This document shows positions 1 to 7,636 of a stretch of DNA of 24,933 nt, piece after piece. The stretch is from Alphaproteobacteria bacterium (GTDB lineage Bacteria; Pseudomonadota; Alphaproteobacteria; UBA6615). The notes under the pieces were generated by a model. The model saw nothing but the letters and a program-made list of their open reading frames with translations. It searched no databases and had not been told where the DNA came from. Numbering within the stretch: the first letter of the stretch is position 1; each line of letters opens with the position of its first letter. The stretch covers positions 1-24,933 of the forward strand of contig JABDJY010000416.1 in the NCBI GenBank assembly GCA_013003285.1, given 5' to 3'. The position numbers and the translations under genes were made by a program.

Positions 1-754
1 CGATGAAGGGGGCCGCGAGGTGGGTCTGGGGCAGTTGATGTCGCGCCTGTCGGAAATCGAAGGTCTGGCGCGTCTGCGCTACACCACCAGCCATCCCCGC
101 GATATGGACGAGGAATTGATCGCCGCCCATGGTGATCTCGACGCGGTGATGCCCTATCTGCATTTGCCGGTGCAGTCGGGCAGCGACCGGGTGCTGGCCG
201 CCATGAACCGCCGCCACACGGTCGAAAGCTATCGCGACACCATCGCGGCGCTGCGCCGCGCACGACCCGATATCGCGCTGAGTTCGGACTTCATCGTTGG
301 CTTTCCGGGCGAAACCGACGCTGATTTTGAGGCAACCCTGAACCTGGTGCGCGAGATAGAATTTACCCAAGCCTATTCGTTTAAATACAGCGTCCGGCCG
401 GGGACACCGGCCGGCACCTTGGAGGATCAGATACCTGAGCCGGTTAAAGACGAACGCCTGGCGCAGTTGCAGGCGTTGCTGCAAGACCAGCAGAACGCCT
501 TTAACGCGTCGATGGTGGGCGAGACCCTACAGGTTTTGTTTGAGCGCCCGGGCCGGCATGCCGGCCAGCTGGTCGGCCGCAGCCCCTATAACCAAGCCGT
601 TCACGTGGCGGCGCCAAGCGAACTATTGGGCACCCTGGCCGAGGTTAGAGTTGATTCATGTTTGGCGCATAGCCTGGGGGGCGTGCTTGCAGAGACCGCC
701 GGATCTTCGCCCGGCGGATCACGACTAGGGGTAGCGGAAGGGGTAAGCGCTTGA
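1..754 (+). CDS. miaB: tRNA-2-methylthio-N6-dimethylallyladenosine synthase MiaB, 3' part
   Basis: C-terminal part of the radical-SAM methylthiotransferase that adds a methylthio group to i6A37 of tRNAs reading UNN codons. The gene enters from outside the window, so the N-terminal domain and the radical-SAM CxxxCxxC are not seen; the first full codon is at position 2. What is visible is the second half of the radical-SAM barrel, with the family motifs RYTTSHP and YLHLPVQSGS and then SSDFIVGFPGET. A C-terminal TRAM-type RNA-binding domain follows, roughly the last 65 residues, ending in a HSLGGVLAE segment typical of MiaB. The stop codon TGA (752-754) overlaps the TTG start of phoH, so the two are probably translationally coupled. 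miaB-phoH-ybeY is a conserved proteobacterial order. The family assignment is firm. Confidence 0.95.
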   Translation, partial: DEGGREVGLGQLMSRLSEIEGLARLRYTTSHPRDMDEELIAAHGDLDAVMPYLHLPVQSGSDRVLAAMNRRHTVESYRDTIAALRRARPDIALSSDFIVGFPGETDADFEATLNLVREIEFTQAYSFKYSVRPGTPAGTLEDQIPEPVKDERLAQLQALLQDQQNAFNASMVGETLQVLFERPGRHAGQLVGRSPYNQAVHVAAPSELLGTLAEVRVDSCLAHSLGGVLAETAGSSPGGSRLGVAEGVSA

Positions 755-1734
755 GTCCCTCTGAAACTGTCAGCGACGCGCCAGGCCGGATTCAATTCGA
801 CGACAACTCCCTATTGCCGGCGTTATTTGGCGACCACGACGAACATCTGTTGCAGATCGAACAACTGCTCGATGTGAAACTGCGATATCGTGGCAACGAG
901 CTGGAAATATCGGGCCCCCAGACGTCGCGCGAGGTTGCCGATCGCGCCATCACGTCGCTCTATTCTCGTCTGAAATCAGGCCATGAAGTTGGCCCTGGCG
1001 ACGTGCAGGCTGCGGTTCGCATGTCCAGCGGCGATGGCGATAACGGTGAGGATGTGTCCTTACGCACGCGCAAGCGCACCATCACGCCGCGTTCGCCCAA
1101 ACAGGCTGAATATGTGCGCGCCCTCGACCAATCCGATCTGGTGTTCGGCCTGGGCCCGGCGGGTACCGGCAAGACATATCTCGCGGTCGCGGTCGCGGTG
1201 ACCCATTTGCTGCAGGGCAAAGTCGATCGCATCATATTATCGCGCCCGGCTGTCGAAGCGGGTGAACGTCTTGGCTATCTGCCCGGCGATCTGCAGGACA
1301 AGATCGACCCCTATCTGCGGCCGCTCTACGATGCATTGCACGACATGCTGCCGGCTGAACAGGTTGCCCGCCGTATGGCCAATGGCGAAATCGAGGTTGC
1401 CCCCTTGGCGTTTATGCGCGGGCGTACATTGAGCCATGCCTTCACCATTCTCGACGAAGCGCAGAATACGTCTGCCATGCAGATGAAGATGTTTTTAACC
1501 CGGCTTGGCGAAGGCTCACGCATGGCGGTCACTGGCGATATGAGCCAAATCGATTTGCCGCCGGGCACGCGCTCGGGTCTCGGCGATGCGCTCGAAGTTC
1601 TCCAAGGCGTACCCGGTGTCAGCACGATCAATTTTACCCATACCGATGTGGTGCGGCATTCATTGGTCATGCGCATCGTGCGCGCTTACGAGGCGCGCGA
1701 CGCTCAGAAAAAGGCAGCCGATACAAACCGTTGA
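751..1734 (+). CDS. phoH: PhoH-like ATPase (YbeZ)
   Basis: Cytoplasmic P-loop ATPase of the PhoH/YbeZ family, 327 residues, a normal length. Walker A is GPAGTGKT at residues 135-142 and the Walker B region is FTILDEAQN at 231-239. A SGLGDALEVL segment lies near the C-terminus. About the first 110 residues form the N-terminal region common in YbeZ proteins. YbeZ is linked to RNA metabolism and to the endoribonuclease YbeY, whose gene follows. The start is TTG at 751, overlapping the miaB stop as TTGA; a GGAAGGGG ribosome-binding site precedes it at about 737-743. Its own stop overlaps the ybeY start in exactly the same way. Despite the historical name, nothing here indicates phosphate control. 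Confidence 0.94.
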   Translation: MSPSETVSDAPGRIQFDDNSLLPALFGDHDEHLLQIEQLLDVKLRYRGNELEISGPQTSREVADRAITSLYSRLKSGHEVGPGDVQAAVRMSSGDGDNGEDVSLRTRKRTITPRSPKQAEYVRALDQSDLVFGLGPAGTGKTYLAVAVAVTHLLQGKVDRIILSRPAVEAGERLGYLPGDLQDKIDPYLRPLYDALHDMLPAEQVARRMANGEIEVAPLAFMRGRTLSHAFTILDEAQNTSAMQMKMFLTRLGEGSRMAVTGDMSQIDLPPGTRSGLGDALEVLQGVPGVSTINFTHTDVVRHSLVMRIVRAYEARDAQKKAADTNR

Positions 1735-2261
1735 CCTTACCGTCTCCCCGCTCCGCAGATATTATCTCCGTCGACGTTGCGGCCGACGGCTGGCGGACTG
1801 GTGTCGTGGGCGATGCGTCGGTACTGGTGATCGCCGCGGCCCAGGCGGCCCTGGCGAGCGCGGGTCCGTCGAGCCCGGTCGAGGTCAGTGTGCGTCTGAC
1901 CGGCGATAGTGAGATACAGACTCTCAACAACACTTATCGTGGGCGCGACGCCGCAACCAATGTATTATCGTTTGCATTGTCCGATGATGACGCCCACCCG
2001 GAGATTGAGACGCCCCTGATGGACGGTGTGCCGAGGCTATTGGGGGACGTTGTGGTTGCCTATGAAACCTGCGCCAGTGAGGCCGAGGATCAGTCGAAAC
2101 CGTTGGCTGATCATCTGCATCACATGGTGGTTCATGGCATTCTGCATTTACTTGGTTACGATCATGAAATCGAAGACGATGCGGTGGTGATGGAAACGCT
2201 CGAGCGCAATATTCTAGCGGATCTGGGAATACCCGATCCCTACGCTCGCGCTGCCGCGTAG
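1731..2261 (+). CDS. ybeY: Endoribonuclease YbeY (rRNA maturation factor)
   Basis: Single-strand-specific metallo-endoribonuclease that helps mature the 16S rRNA 3' end and takes part in ribosome quality control. The zinc-binding signature HxxxHxxxxxH is complete, with H135, H139 and H145 inside the segment VVHGILHLLGYDHE. The upstream family motif NVLSFAL is also present. The product is 176 residues, slightly longer than E. coli YbeY because of an N-terminal stretch of about 20 residues. The start is TTG at 1731, overlapping the phoH stop TGA (1732-1734) as TTGA. No later start fits as well, because the conserved fold begins soon afterwards. It lies between phoH and corC, as in many proteobacteria. 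Confidence 0.95.
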   Translation: MTLPSPRSADIISVDVAADGWRTGVVGDASVLVIAAAQAALASAGPSSPVEVSVRLTGDSEIQTLNNTYRGRDAATNVLSFALSDDDAHPEIETPLMDGVPRLLGDVVVAYETCASEAEDQSKPLADHLHHMVVHGILHLLGYDHEIEDDAVVMETLERNILADLGIPDPYARAAA

Positions 2262-2280
2262 CAAGGAGCATACGACGTAG

Positions 2281-3186
2281 ATGGCAGACCTTCCTCGTAC
2301 TGGGAAAATAGGTGAACGCGGCGACCGATCGGATAGCGGGTCGGCGAAAAGATCATTCGGGGGGTGGCTGCGGGCCCTTGTGCCCGGCCGTAATGGCGAG
2401 GGGACCGTACGCGAGGTCATCGAGGAACTCATCGAAGACGTCGATGATGATTCGACACAAATCGGCGCCGATCAGGGCGCGCTAATCGTCAACATTCTGA
2501 AGCTACACGAGCTTACCGCCAAAGATGTCATGGTGCCGCGTGCCGATATCGTTGCCGCCGACATCGATAGCAGCCTCGACGAACTGGTCAACGTAATGGC
2601 GAAGGATGCCCATTCGCGGTTGCCGGTCTATCGAGAACAGCTCGATAGCATCGCTGGCTTCGTTCACATCAAGGATGTGCTGGTCGCTGTTCGCAACGCG
2701 CGCGCGGTGGCGGTAAAGGACATTGTTCGCGATATCCTGTTCGCCGCGCCATCGATCCGTGTGCTTGATCTGCTTCTCGAAATGCGGGCGCGCCGCACCC
2801 ATATGGCAATCGTCGTCGACGAGTTTGGCGGTGTCGATGGGTTGGTCACGATCGAAGATCTGGTTGAGGAAATCGTCGGCGAAATCGAAGACGAACACGA
2901 TACCGATGGCCCCTCCATGATCCGCCGGCCAGATGGCAGTATCCTTGCCGACGCCAGAACGGAAATCAAAGAATTGGAAAATCTGATCGGTGCATTCGCC
3001 ACCGATGAAGAGCGCGAAGAAATCGATACCTTGGGGGGTATTGTTTTTAGTTTGATCGACCGGGTGCCCCGGCGTCATGAAATCGTCGTTCATCCTTCGG
3101 GCTTGGAGTTTCAGATCGTCGACGCAGATTCACGACGCGTCAAAAGGCTGAGCGTGCGTGACCTGCGCTCAGCCGGCGACGAATGA
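2281..3186 (+). CDS. corC: CorC/HlyC-family CBS-domain protein
   Basis: Soluble CBS-pair protein of the CorC/YbeX (HlyC/TlyC-like) family, 301 residues. It has a charged N-terminus (about 1-75), then two CBS modules at about 80-140 (starting TAKDVMVPRADI) and 148-205 (ending VDGLVTIEDLVEEIVGEIEDE). A CorC_HlyC transporter-associated domain covers about 215-295. The DUF21 membrane domain of the long CorB-type relatives is absent. The family has been tied to magnesium/cobalt export and to ribosome function in the ybeZYX-lnt cluster; the exact role here is unproven. The start is ATG at 2281, behind an AAGGAG at 2263-2268. That spacing of 12 bases is slightly long, but no better in-frame start is seen. 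lnt follows after 49 bases. Confidence 0.92.
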   Translation: MADLPRTGKIGERGDRSDSGSAKRSFGGWLRALVPGRNGEGTVREVIEELIEDVDDDSTQIGADQGALIVNILKLHELTAKDVMVPRADIVAADIDSSLDELVNVMAKDAHSRLPVYREQLDSIAGFVHIKDVLVAVRNARAVAVKDIVRDILFAAPSIRVLDLLLEMRARRTHMAIVVDEFGGVDGLVTIEDLVEEIVGEIEDEHDTDGPSMIRRPDGSILADARTEIKELENLIGAFATDEEREEIDTLGGIVFSLIDRVPRRHEIVVHPSGLEFQIVDADSRRVKRLSVRDLRSAGDE

Positions 3187-3235
3187 CGAATTGTTTACCG
3201 AACGGGCCGAGCGGACGCGTTAAAGAACGGCCACG

Positions 3236-4858
3236 ATGTTTACGCACCTCTATGACCGCACCCTGAGCCTCAGTCGCCAGCGCCGCACGGCGTTGGCGAT
3301 CCTGCTGGGCGCCTTGTCGGCCTTGGCATTGCCGCCTTGGTACTTCGTGCCATTGGTAATCCCCTCATTCGCCGGGCTGTTGTGGCTGCTTGACGCGGCC
3401 GCGCAATCGCCGCGCCCCCGCCGCGCGGCATTTGTAACGGCGTGGTTATTCGGGGCTGGACACTTTGTGGTGGGCGTTCATTGGATCGTCGAGCCGTTCC
3501 TGGTAAATGCCGCGCGCCATGGTTGGCTGATTCCCTTCGCGCTGGCCGGTATGGCTGGCGGGTTGGCGCTGTTCCCGGCGCTTGCGGGCCTGGTAACGGC
3601 CCTGCTCACCCGTCGCTTCGCGCTTGCCGGCGTTGCCCGGGCGCTCACATTCGCTGCCCTTTGGGTGCTGCTGGAATGGGTGCGTAGCTGGTTGTTCACT
3701 GGCTTTCCATGGAACCTCATGGGCTATGTCTGGGCGGCGACGCCCGAGGTCATGCAGGCGGCGGCCTTTGCCGGAATATTCGGCATTAGCTTGTTGACGG
3801 TGGTGGCGGGCGCCATGCCGGCGGTGCTCGGGTCGGGCTCTGGTCGCGGCATGAGCTCTGTGGTCGCGGTCCTCCTATTCACCGTTGCCATGCCGGCAGC
3901 GATTTGGGCTGGCGGCGCGATGCGGCTCGATAGCGCGCCGGTTTACGACCCCAATGACACCACTGCGATGGTACCCGGGGTTCGATTGCGGCTCGTTCAG
4001 GCGAACATTCCCCAGCGCCAGAAATGGCAGCCACAATTGCGCGCTGGACATTTGCAGCGGCACATTGCCCTCAGCCAGCAGGCCTCGTCCAATCCGCCAA
4101 CCCATGTCATCTGGCCGGAAACCGCCGCGCCATTCTTCCTGGCAAGCGATGCGGTGGTGCGCGCCGCCGTCGCGACGGCGGTGCCGCGCGATGGCGTGTT
4201 GATCACCGGCGCGCCCCGGCGCAGCAGCGAAACGGGCGACGCGCAGTTTTGGAATGCGGCCCATGGAATTACCGGCGATAGTCAGATCGTCGCCAGCTAC
4301 GACAAGGCCCATTTGGTACCGTTCGGCGAATATGTGCCGTTGCGCGGTGTGCTGCCGCTCGACAAGCTGGTGCCCGGCCAGGGTGACTTCACCGCCGGCG
4401 CCGGTCGACAGACGATCGCCTTCCCGGGCCTGCCATCGGTCAGCCCGTTGATTTGCTATGAGGCAATATTCCCCGGCGCCGCGGCGCGGTCGGATGACCG
4501 GCCGGGCTGGCTGTTGAATTTGACCAATGACGCCTGGTTCGGAACCTTCGCCGGTCCGCAACAGCATTTCGCCATTGCATCAACCCGAGCGGTCGAAGAA
4601 GGTTTGCCCCTGGTGCGCGCGGCCAACACGGGGATTTCAGCGATCGTCGATCCTTATGGCCGCCCGGTCGCGATGCTGGGTCTTGGGGTGGAAGGCGTCA
4701 TTGATTCCGGTTTGCCGCGCGCCTTGGAAGCCGCGACACCTTTCGCCCGTTGGGGGAATGCCATACCTGCGGGATTGCTGGCGATGGTCACATTATTGAT
4801 CGTTCTGTTGCGGGTCGGTCAGAGTCCACCCGGTCGCGTGACAGGTGATTCCCCTTGA
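3236..4858 (+). CDS. lnt: Apolipoprotein N-acyltransferase
   Basis: Inner-membrane enzyme that adds the third acyl chain to the N-terminal cysteine of lipoproteins, the last step of lipoprotein maturation. At 540 residues it has the usual architecture: hydrophobic membrane segments over about residues 15-225, a periplasmic nitrilase-like domain at about 245-490, and a final membrane helix near 505-525. The Glu-Lys-Cys catalytic triad is visible as E295 in WPETAAPFF, K357 in YDKAHLVPFGEY and C407 in PLICYEAIFP. The start ATG at 3236 has only a weak ribosome-binding site. It closes the miaB-phoH-ybeY-corC-lnt run. Many alphaproteobacteria carry a small XRE-type regulator between lnt and metK; none is visible here. 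Confidence 0.96.
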   Translation: MFTHLYDRTLSLSRQRRTALAILLGALSALALPPWYFVPLVIPSFAGLLWLLDAAAQSPRPRRAAFVTAWLFGAGHFVVGVHWIVEPFLVNAARHGWLIPFALAGMAGGLALFPALAGLVTALLTRRFALAGVARALTFAALWVLLEWVRSWLFTGFPWNLMGYVWAATPEVMQAAAFAGIFGISLLTVVAGAMPAVLGSGSGRGMSSVVAVLLFTVAMPAAIWAGGAMRLDSAPVYDPNDTTAMVPGVRLRLVQANIPQRQKWQPQLRAGHLQRHIALSQQASSNPPTHVIWPETAAPFFLASDAVVRAAVATAVPRDGVLITGAPRRSSETGDAQFWNAAHGITGDSQIVASYDKAHLVPFGEYVPLRGVLPLDKLVPGQGDFTAGAGRQTIAFPGLPSVSPLICYEAIFPGAAARSDDRPGWLLNLTNDAWFGTFAGPQQHFAIASTRAVEEGLPLVRAANTGISAIVDPYGRPVAMLGLGVEGVIDSGLPRALEAATPFARWGNAIPAGLLAMVTLLIVLLRVGQSPPGRVTGDSP

Positions 4859-5012
4859 CAGGTTGGTTGCTGGTTCTGCAAAACCGCCCGGCATAAATAG
4901 CCGCCGCGCAGGGTCCTTAAAGCGACGTACACGGGCCTCACCTCTGCTGCTTTGAAAACGAATGAAACGATAAGCGCATAGCGCAAGCCAGATCCGATAG
5001 GGAGTATCCGAC
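4859..5012. other. lnt-metK intergenic region, no gene seen
   Basis: These 154 bases hold no credible reading frame. A TTGACA lies at 4855-4860 across the lnt stop, but no good -10 box follows at 16-18 bases. A short inverted GCGC/ATA/GCGC lies at 4974-4984. I looked for the conserved cores of SAM-II and SAM/SAH riboswitches, which would make sense before metK, and did not recognise one. The only clear signal is the metK ribosome-binding site GGAG at 5001-5004. Confidence 0.5.
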
Positions 5013-6179
5013 GTGCCCAGCAGCAATTATCTCTTTACCAGTGAATCGGTTTCCGAAGGCCATCCAGACAAGGTCTGCGACCGCATTTCAGACGCGGTTG
5101 TCGATGCCTTCCTGACGGCCGACCCCCATAGCCGCGTCGCTGTCGAGACCCTGACCACGACCAACCGCGTTGTCATGGCGGGTGAGGTGCGCGGCCCGCA
5201 ATCGGTAGACGCGGCGCAAATGGAAAGCATAGCCCGCGCGGCTGTGCGCGATATTGGCTACGAACAGGACGGCTTCCATTGGGAAAGAATGGACGTCAAT
5301 TGTTACGTTCACTCCCAGTCGGCCGATATCGCCATGGGCGTGGACGCCGCCGGCAACAAGGATGAAGGCGCCGGCGATCAGGGGCTGATGTTCGGTTATG
5401 CCTGCCGCGAAACCGAAGTGCTCATGCCGGCGCCAATTTACTACGCGCATGAAATTCTGAAATCGCTTGCCGATGCGCGCCACTCGGGTTCCGAGCCGGG
5501 TCTCGGCCCCGATTCGAAAAGCCAGGTCACCCTGCGCTACGAAAACGGCGTGCCGGTCGGCGCGGCGTCGGTCGTTGTTTCGCACCAGCATGCGGAGGAA
5601 CTCTCGCAAGACGATGTGCGCGAAATTGTGCGGCCGCACGTTACAAACGTGCTGCCCGACGGCTGGATGTGCGACGAGGATGAATTCTATGTCAATCCAA
5701 CCGGCCGATTCGTTGTCGGCGGTCCGGATGGTGACGCGGGTTTGACCGGGCGCAAGATCATTGTCGACACCTATGGCGGCGCGGCGCCCCATGGCGGCGG
5801 CGCCTTTTCCGGCAAAGACCCGACCAAGGTCGACCGGTCGGCGGCTTACGCCACCCGGTATTTGGCCAAGAACGTGGTCGCGGCGGGCTTGGCGGATCGT
5901 TGCACGATCCAGGTGGCCTACGCCATCGGCGTGTCCCATCCGCTGTCGGTCTATGTGGAGACCTACGGCACCGGTAAGGTCGACGAGGAAAAGATCGCCG
6001 ACGCGCTGCGCGACGTTATGGATCTGAGCCCCCGCGGCATTCGCGAACATCTGGGGCTCAACCGGCCGATCTATGCGCGCACCGCAGCCTATGGGCATTT
6101 CGGCCGCGAACCGGAAGCCGATGGCGGCTTCTCCTGGGAAAAGACAGATCTCGCCGACGCGCTGCGCAAAGCCTTTTAA
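5013..6179 (+). CDS. metK: S-adenosylmethionine synthetase
   Basis: Cytoplasmic methionine adenosyltransferase, making SAM from methionine and ATP; 388 residues, full family length. The start motif LFTSESVSEGHPDKVCD (residues 7-23) carries the ATP/metal-binding residues. The signature DEGAGDQGLMFGYA lies at 117-130, and the glycine-rich phosphate loop GGGAFSGKDPTKVDRS starts near 261. The start is GTG at 5013, with a GGAG ribosome-binding site at 5001-5004 and an 8-base gap. trmB follows 27 bases after the stop. SAM made here is the methyl donor for TrmB and the radical cofactor for MiaB encoded upstream. No SAM riboswitch was recognised. Confidence 0.97.
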   Translation: MPSSNYLFTSESVSEGHPDKVCDRISDAVVDAFLTADPHSRVAVETLTTTNRVVMAGEVRGPQSVDAAQMESIARAAVRDIGYEQDGFHWERMDVNCYVHSQSADIAMGVDAAGNKDEGAGDQGLMFGYACRETEVLMPAPIYYAHEILKSLADARHSGSEPGLGPDSKSQVTLRYENGVPVGAASVVVSHQHAEELSQDDVREIVRPHVTNVLPDGWMCDEDEFYVNPTGRFVVGGPDGDAGLTGRKIIVDTYGGAAPHGGGAFSGKDPTKVDRSAAYATRYLAKNVVAAGLADRCTIQVAYAIGVSHPLSVYVETYGTGKVDEEKIADALRDVMDLSPRGIREHLGLNRPIYARTAAYGHFGREPEADGGFSWEKTDLADALRKAF

Positions 6180-6206
6180 GCGGGCGCTGCCGGCGGAGGC
6201 CGGTAG

Positions 6207-6917
6207 GTGATGATTGCCGACGAACCAGATGCCGACCCTCGTTTTCACGGCCGCCGCCGGGGTCGCCGCTTGCGCCAACAGCGCGAGGAATTGGTGGCCT
6301 CCCTGCTGCCGACCCTCGAACTATCGCTGCCTGCCGACGGTCGCCCGCTCGACCTAGCCGCGCAGTTCGCCCGGCCCGTCCGCGAAATCTGGCTCGAGAT
6401 CGGATTTGGCAATGGCGAGCATTTGATCTGGCAGGCGCAGCAAAATCATGATGTGGGGATCATCGGTGCTGAACCGTACCTCAACGGCGTGGCCCGGCTG
6501 CTGTCTTATATCGCGGATGGTGACGTCGATAATGTGCGCATCGTGCCCGACGATGTACGTCCGGTCTTGGACCGGTTGCCCCAAGCCTCGATCAGCCGGG
6601 CGTTCATCCTGTTTCCCGACCCCTGGCCGAAACTGCGCCACCACAAGCGGCGGCTGGTCAATGAAGAGACTCTAAACCAACTGGCCCGTGTGATGAGCGA
6701 TGGGGCGGAATTGCGGCTGGCCACCGATGATGCGGACTATGCCGCATGGATGCTGCGGTTTGGTTTGGCGCACGCTGAATTCGACTGGTTGGCCCAACGG
6801 CCCGACGATTGGCGCGTCAGGCCCGACGATTGGCCGCCGACTCGTTATGAGGAAAAGAACCGCAGTGGCGGTCAGGGGCCGGTTTTCCTGCGTTTTCGCC
6901 GCAAATCACGTGGATAG
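6207..6917 (+). CDS. trmB: tRNA (guanine-N7-)-methyltransferase
   Basis: SAM-dependent enzyme that makes m7G46 in the variable loop of tRNAs. The SAM-binding loop EIGFGNGEH is at residues 64-72, followed by a GAEPYLNGVARLL segment. The substrate-binding signature FPDPWPKLRHHKRRL is at 136-150, and TRYEEKNRSGGQ near the end is also typical of the family. The first two codons are GTG (6207) and ATG (6210). Either could be the start, since GGAGG at 6195-6199 gives spacings of 7 and 10; the choice changes one residue. A small in-frame direct repeat is visible near residues 197-210, where RPDDW occurs twice. It is co-directional with metK and is the last gene before the rimP leader. Confidence 0.95.
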   Translation: MMIADEPDADPRFHGRRRGRRLRQQREELVASLLPTLELSLPADGRPLDLAAQFARPVREIWLEIGFGNGEHLIWQAQQNHDVGIIGAEPYLNGVARLLSYIADGDVDNVRIVPDDVRPVLDRLPQASISRAFILFPDPWPKLRHHKRRLVNEETLNQLARVMSDGAELRLATDDADYAAWMLRFGLAHAEFDWLAQRPDDWRVRPDDWPPTRYEEKNRSGGQGPVFLRFRRKSRG

Positions 6918-6936
6918 GCTAATTCCATTAGTAAGC

Positions 6937-6964
6937 TTGCGTTTTTAACGATCTGGCCTATATT
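6937..6964 (+). promoter_or_regulatory. Candidate sigma70-type promoter of the rimP operon
   Basis: TTGCGT at 6937-6942 and TATATT at 6959-6964, separated by 16 bases, just after the trmB stop. Transcription would begin near 6971 and produce the structured leader ahead of rimP. The -10 box is good (5 of 6) and the -35 box moderate (4 of 6). Called by eye. Confidence 0.5.
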
Positions 6965-6982
6965 TACGCTAACAAATCCCGG

Positions 6983-7000
6983 TTGCCTGGTAACAGGCAA
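6983..7000 (+). promoter_or_regulatory. Perfect hairpin with GTAA tetraloop in the rimP leader
   Basis: TTGCCTG (6983-6989) pairs perfectly with CAGGCAA (6994-7000) around the GNRA-type loop GTAA. It sits about 12 bases after the predicted transcription start and just before the terminator hairpin. Confidence 0.6.
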
Positions 7001-7006
7001 ACAAGG

Positions 7007-7038
7007 GGTGGCCCGGGAAAGCCGGCGCCACCTTTTTT
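7007..7038 (+). terminator. Intrinsic terminator or attenuator ahead of rimP
   Basis: GGTGGC (7007-7012) pairs with GCCACC (7027-7032). The helix continues inward as CCGG (7013-7016) with CCGG (7022-7025), a single bulged C at 7026 and a GAAAG loop. Six T follow at 7033-7038. This is a strong Rho-independent terminator. It may end the metK-trmB transcript. Since a promoter lies 43 bases upstream of it, it may also attenuate the rimP operon. Confidence 0.8.
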
Positions 7039-7053
7039 ATTGCGATTTTCCGG

Positions 7054-7073
7054 CCCGGTTGTAGAGGACCGGG
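7054..7073 (+). promoter_or_regulatory. Hairpin presenting a ribosome-binding site in its loop
   Basis: CCCGGT (7054-7059) pairs with ACCGGG (7068-7073) around an 8-base loop that contains AGAGG, the apparent ribosome-binding site of the mini-ORF at 7077. The C-rich arm could alternatively pair with G-rich parts of the terminator hairpin, which would make it a candidate antiterminator; this is inference. Confidence 0.45.
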
Positions 7074-7076
7074 TTG

Positions 7077-7106
7077 ATGGAAGTAAACGAGACAAAGACC
7101 GAATGA
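7077..7106 (+). CDS. Nine-residue mini-ORF (leader peptide) coupled to rimP
   Basis: ATG at 7077 opens a nine-codon frame, MEVNETKTE, ending in TGA at 7104-7106. That stop overlaps the rimP start codon as ATGA (7103-7106). An AGAGGA at 7063-7068 lies 8-9 bases before its start, a better ribosome-binding site than anything directly in front of rimP. This arrangement is typical of translational coupling: ribosomes finishing the small peptide would restart on rimP. The peptide has no obvious codon bias that would suggest amino-acid attenuation. Translation of so short a frame cannot be shown from sequence, so it may only be a fortuitous frame. Confidence 0.4.
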   Translation: MEVNETKTE

Positions 7107-7630
7107 GCCTTGTCAGCGATACGGTGCAGACTGATACCGTTCTGGAGTTGATTGAACCGTCCTTGATCGATCTCGGTTATGAGGTCGTGCGGGTCCGGTT
7201 CCACAGCGATGGCCGGGCGATGCTGCAGGTCATGATCGATCGCGCCGACGGGGCTGAGATTTCGGTCGAGGATTGTTCCTTGGTGAGCCGGACCATTTCG
7301 GTATTGCTCGATGTGGCCGATCCCATCACCGACCCCTACGAGATGGAAGTGAGCTCACCAGGCTTGGACCGACCGCTGACGCGGGCCAAAGACTTTGAAA
7401 GCTTCAGCGGTAGCGAGGCCCGGGTCGAATTGAAATCCGCCATTGAAGGAAGGCGCCGCTTTCGCGGGCGACTCCTGGGATTGGATGGGGATGTGGTCCG
7501 GATGGTGGTGCCGCTCGATGCGGTGGAGACCGAATTTGCATTGCCGTTCGAGGCGATAGAAAAAGCGAAAATTGTGTTGACCGATGAACTTCTCGCTGCG
7601 GCGCAGCGCGAACGAACCAACCAAGGGTAA
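7103..7630 (+). CDS. rimP: Ribosome maturation factor RimP
   Basis: Factor needed for late assembly of the 30S ribosomal subunit; 175 residues. The N-terminal alpha/beta domain shows LIEPSLIDLGYEVVRVRF, then the family signature ISVEDCSLVSRTISVLLDV. DPITDPYEMEVSSPGLDRPL follows, and a C-terminal SH3-like barrel lies at about 100-165. The frame is open upstream to 6983, but that stretch runs through the terminator hairpin and does not resemble RimP. I therefore take ATG at 7103, where the conserved domain begins a few residues later. The start codon overlaps the mini-ORF stop as ATGA. nusA begins six bases after the stop, making rimP the first long gene of a transcription-translation operon. 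Confidence 0.93.
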   Translation: MSLVSDTVQTDTVLELIEPSLIDLGYEVVRVRFHSDGRAMLQVMIDRADGAEISVEDCSLVSRTISVLLDVADPITDPYEMEVSSPGLDRPLTRAKDFESFSGSEARVELKSAIEGRRRFRGRLLGLDGDVVRMVVPLDAVETEFALPFEAIEKAKIVLTDELLAAAQRERTNQG

Positions 7631-7636
7631 AAGGCT

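Noticed and set aside
4855..4900. TTGACA overlapping the lnt stop as a metK promoter
   Set aside because: The 16-18 base spacing puts the -10 in GCAAAA-like sequence; the nearest TA-rich stretch (CATAAA, 4892-4897) is 31 bases away.
4859..5012. SAM-responsive riboswitch ahead of metK
   Set aside because: Biologically attractive, but I could not recognise the conserved cores of SAM-II or SAM/SAH riboswitches. A covariance-model search would settle it.
5088..6278. A 396-codon minus-strand frame opposite metK
   Set aside because: metK is unmistakable on the plus strand; the antisense product shows no family features, signal or initiation context.
6983..7102. Longer RimP starting at 6983
   Set aside because: The added residues are encoded by the GTAA hairpin and the terminator and have no similarity to RimP as I know it.
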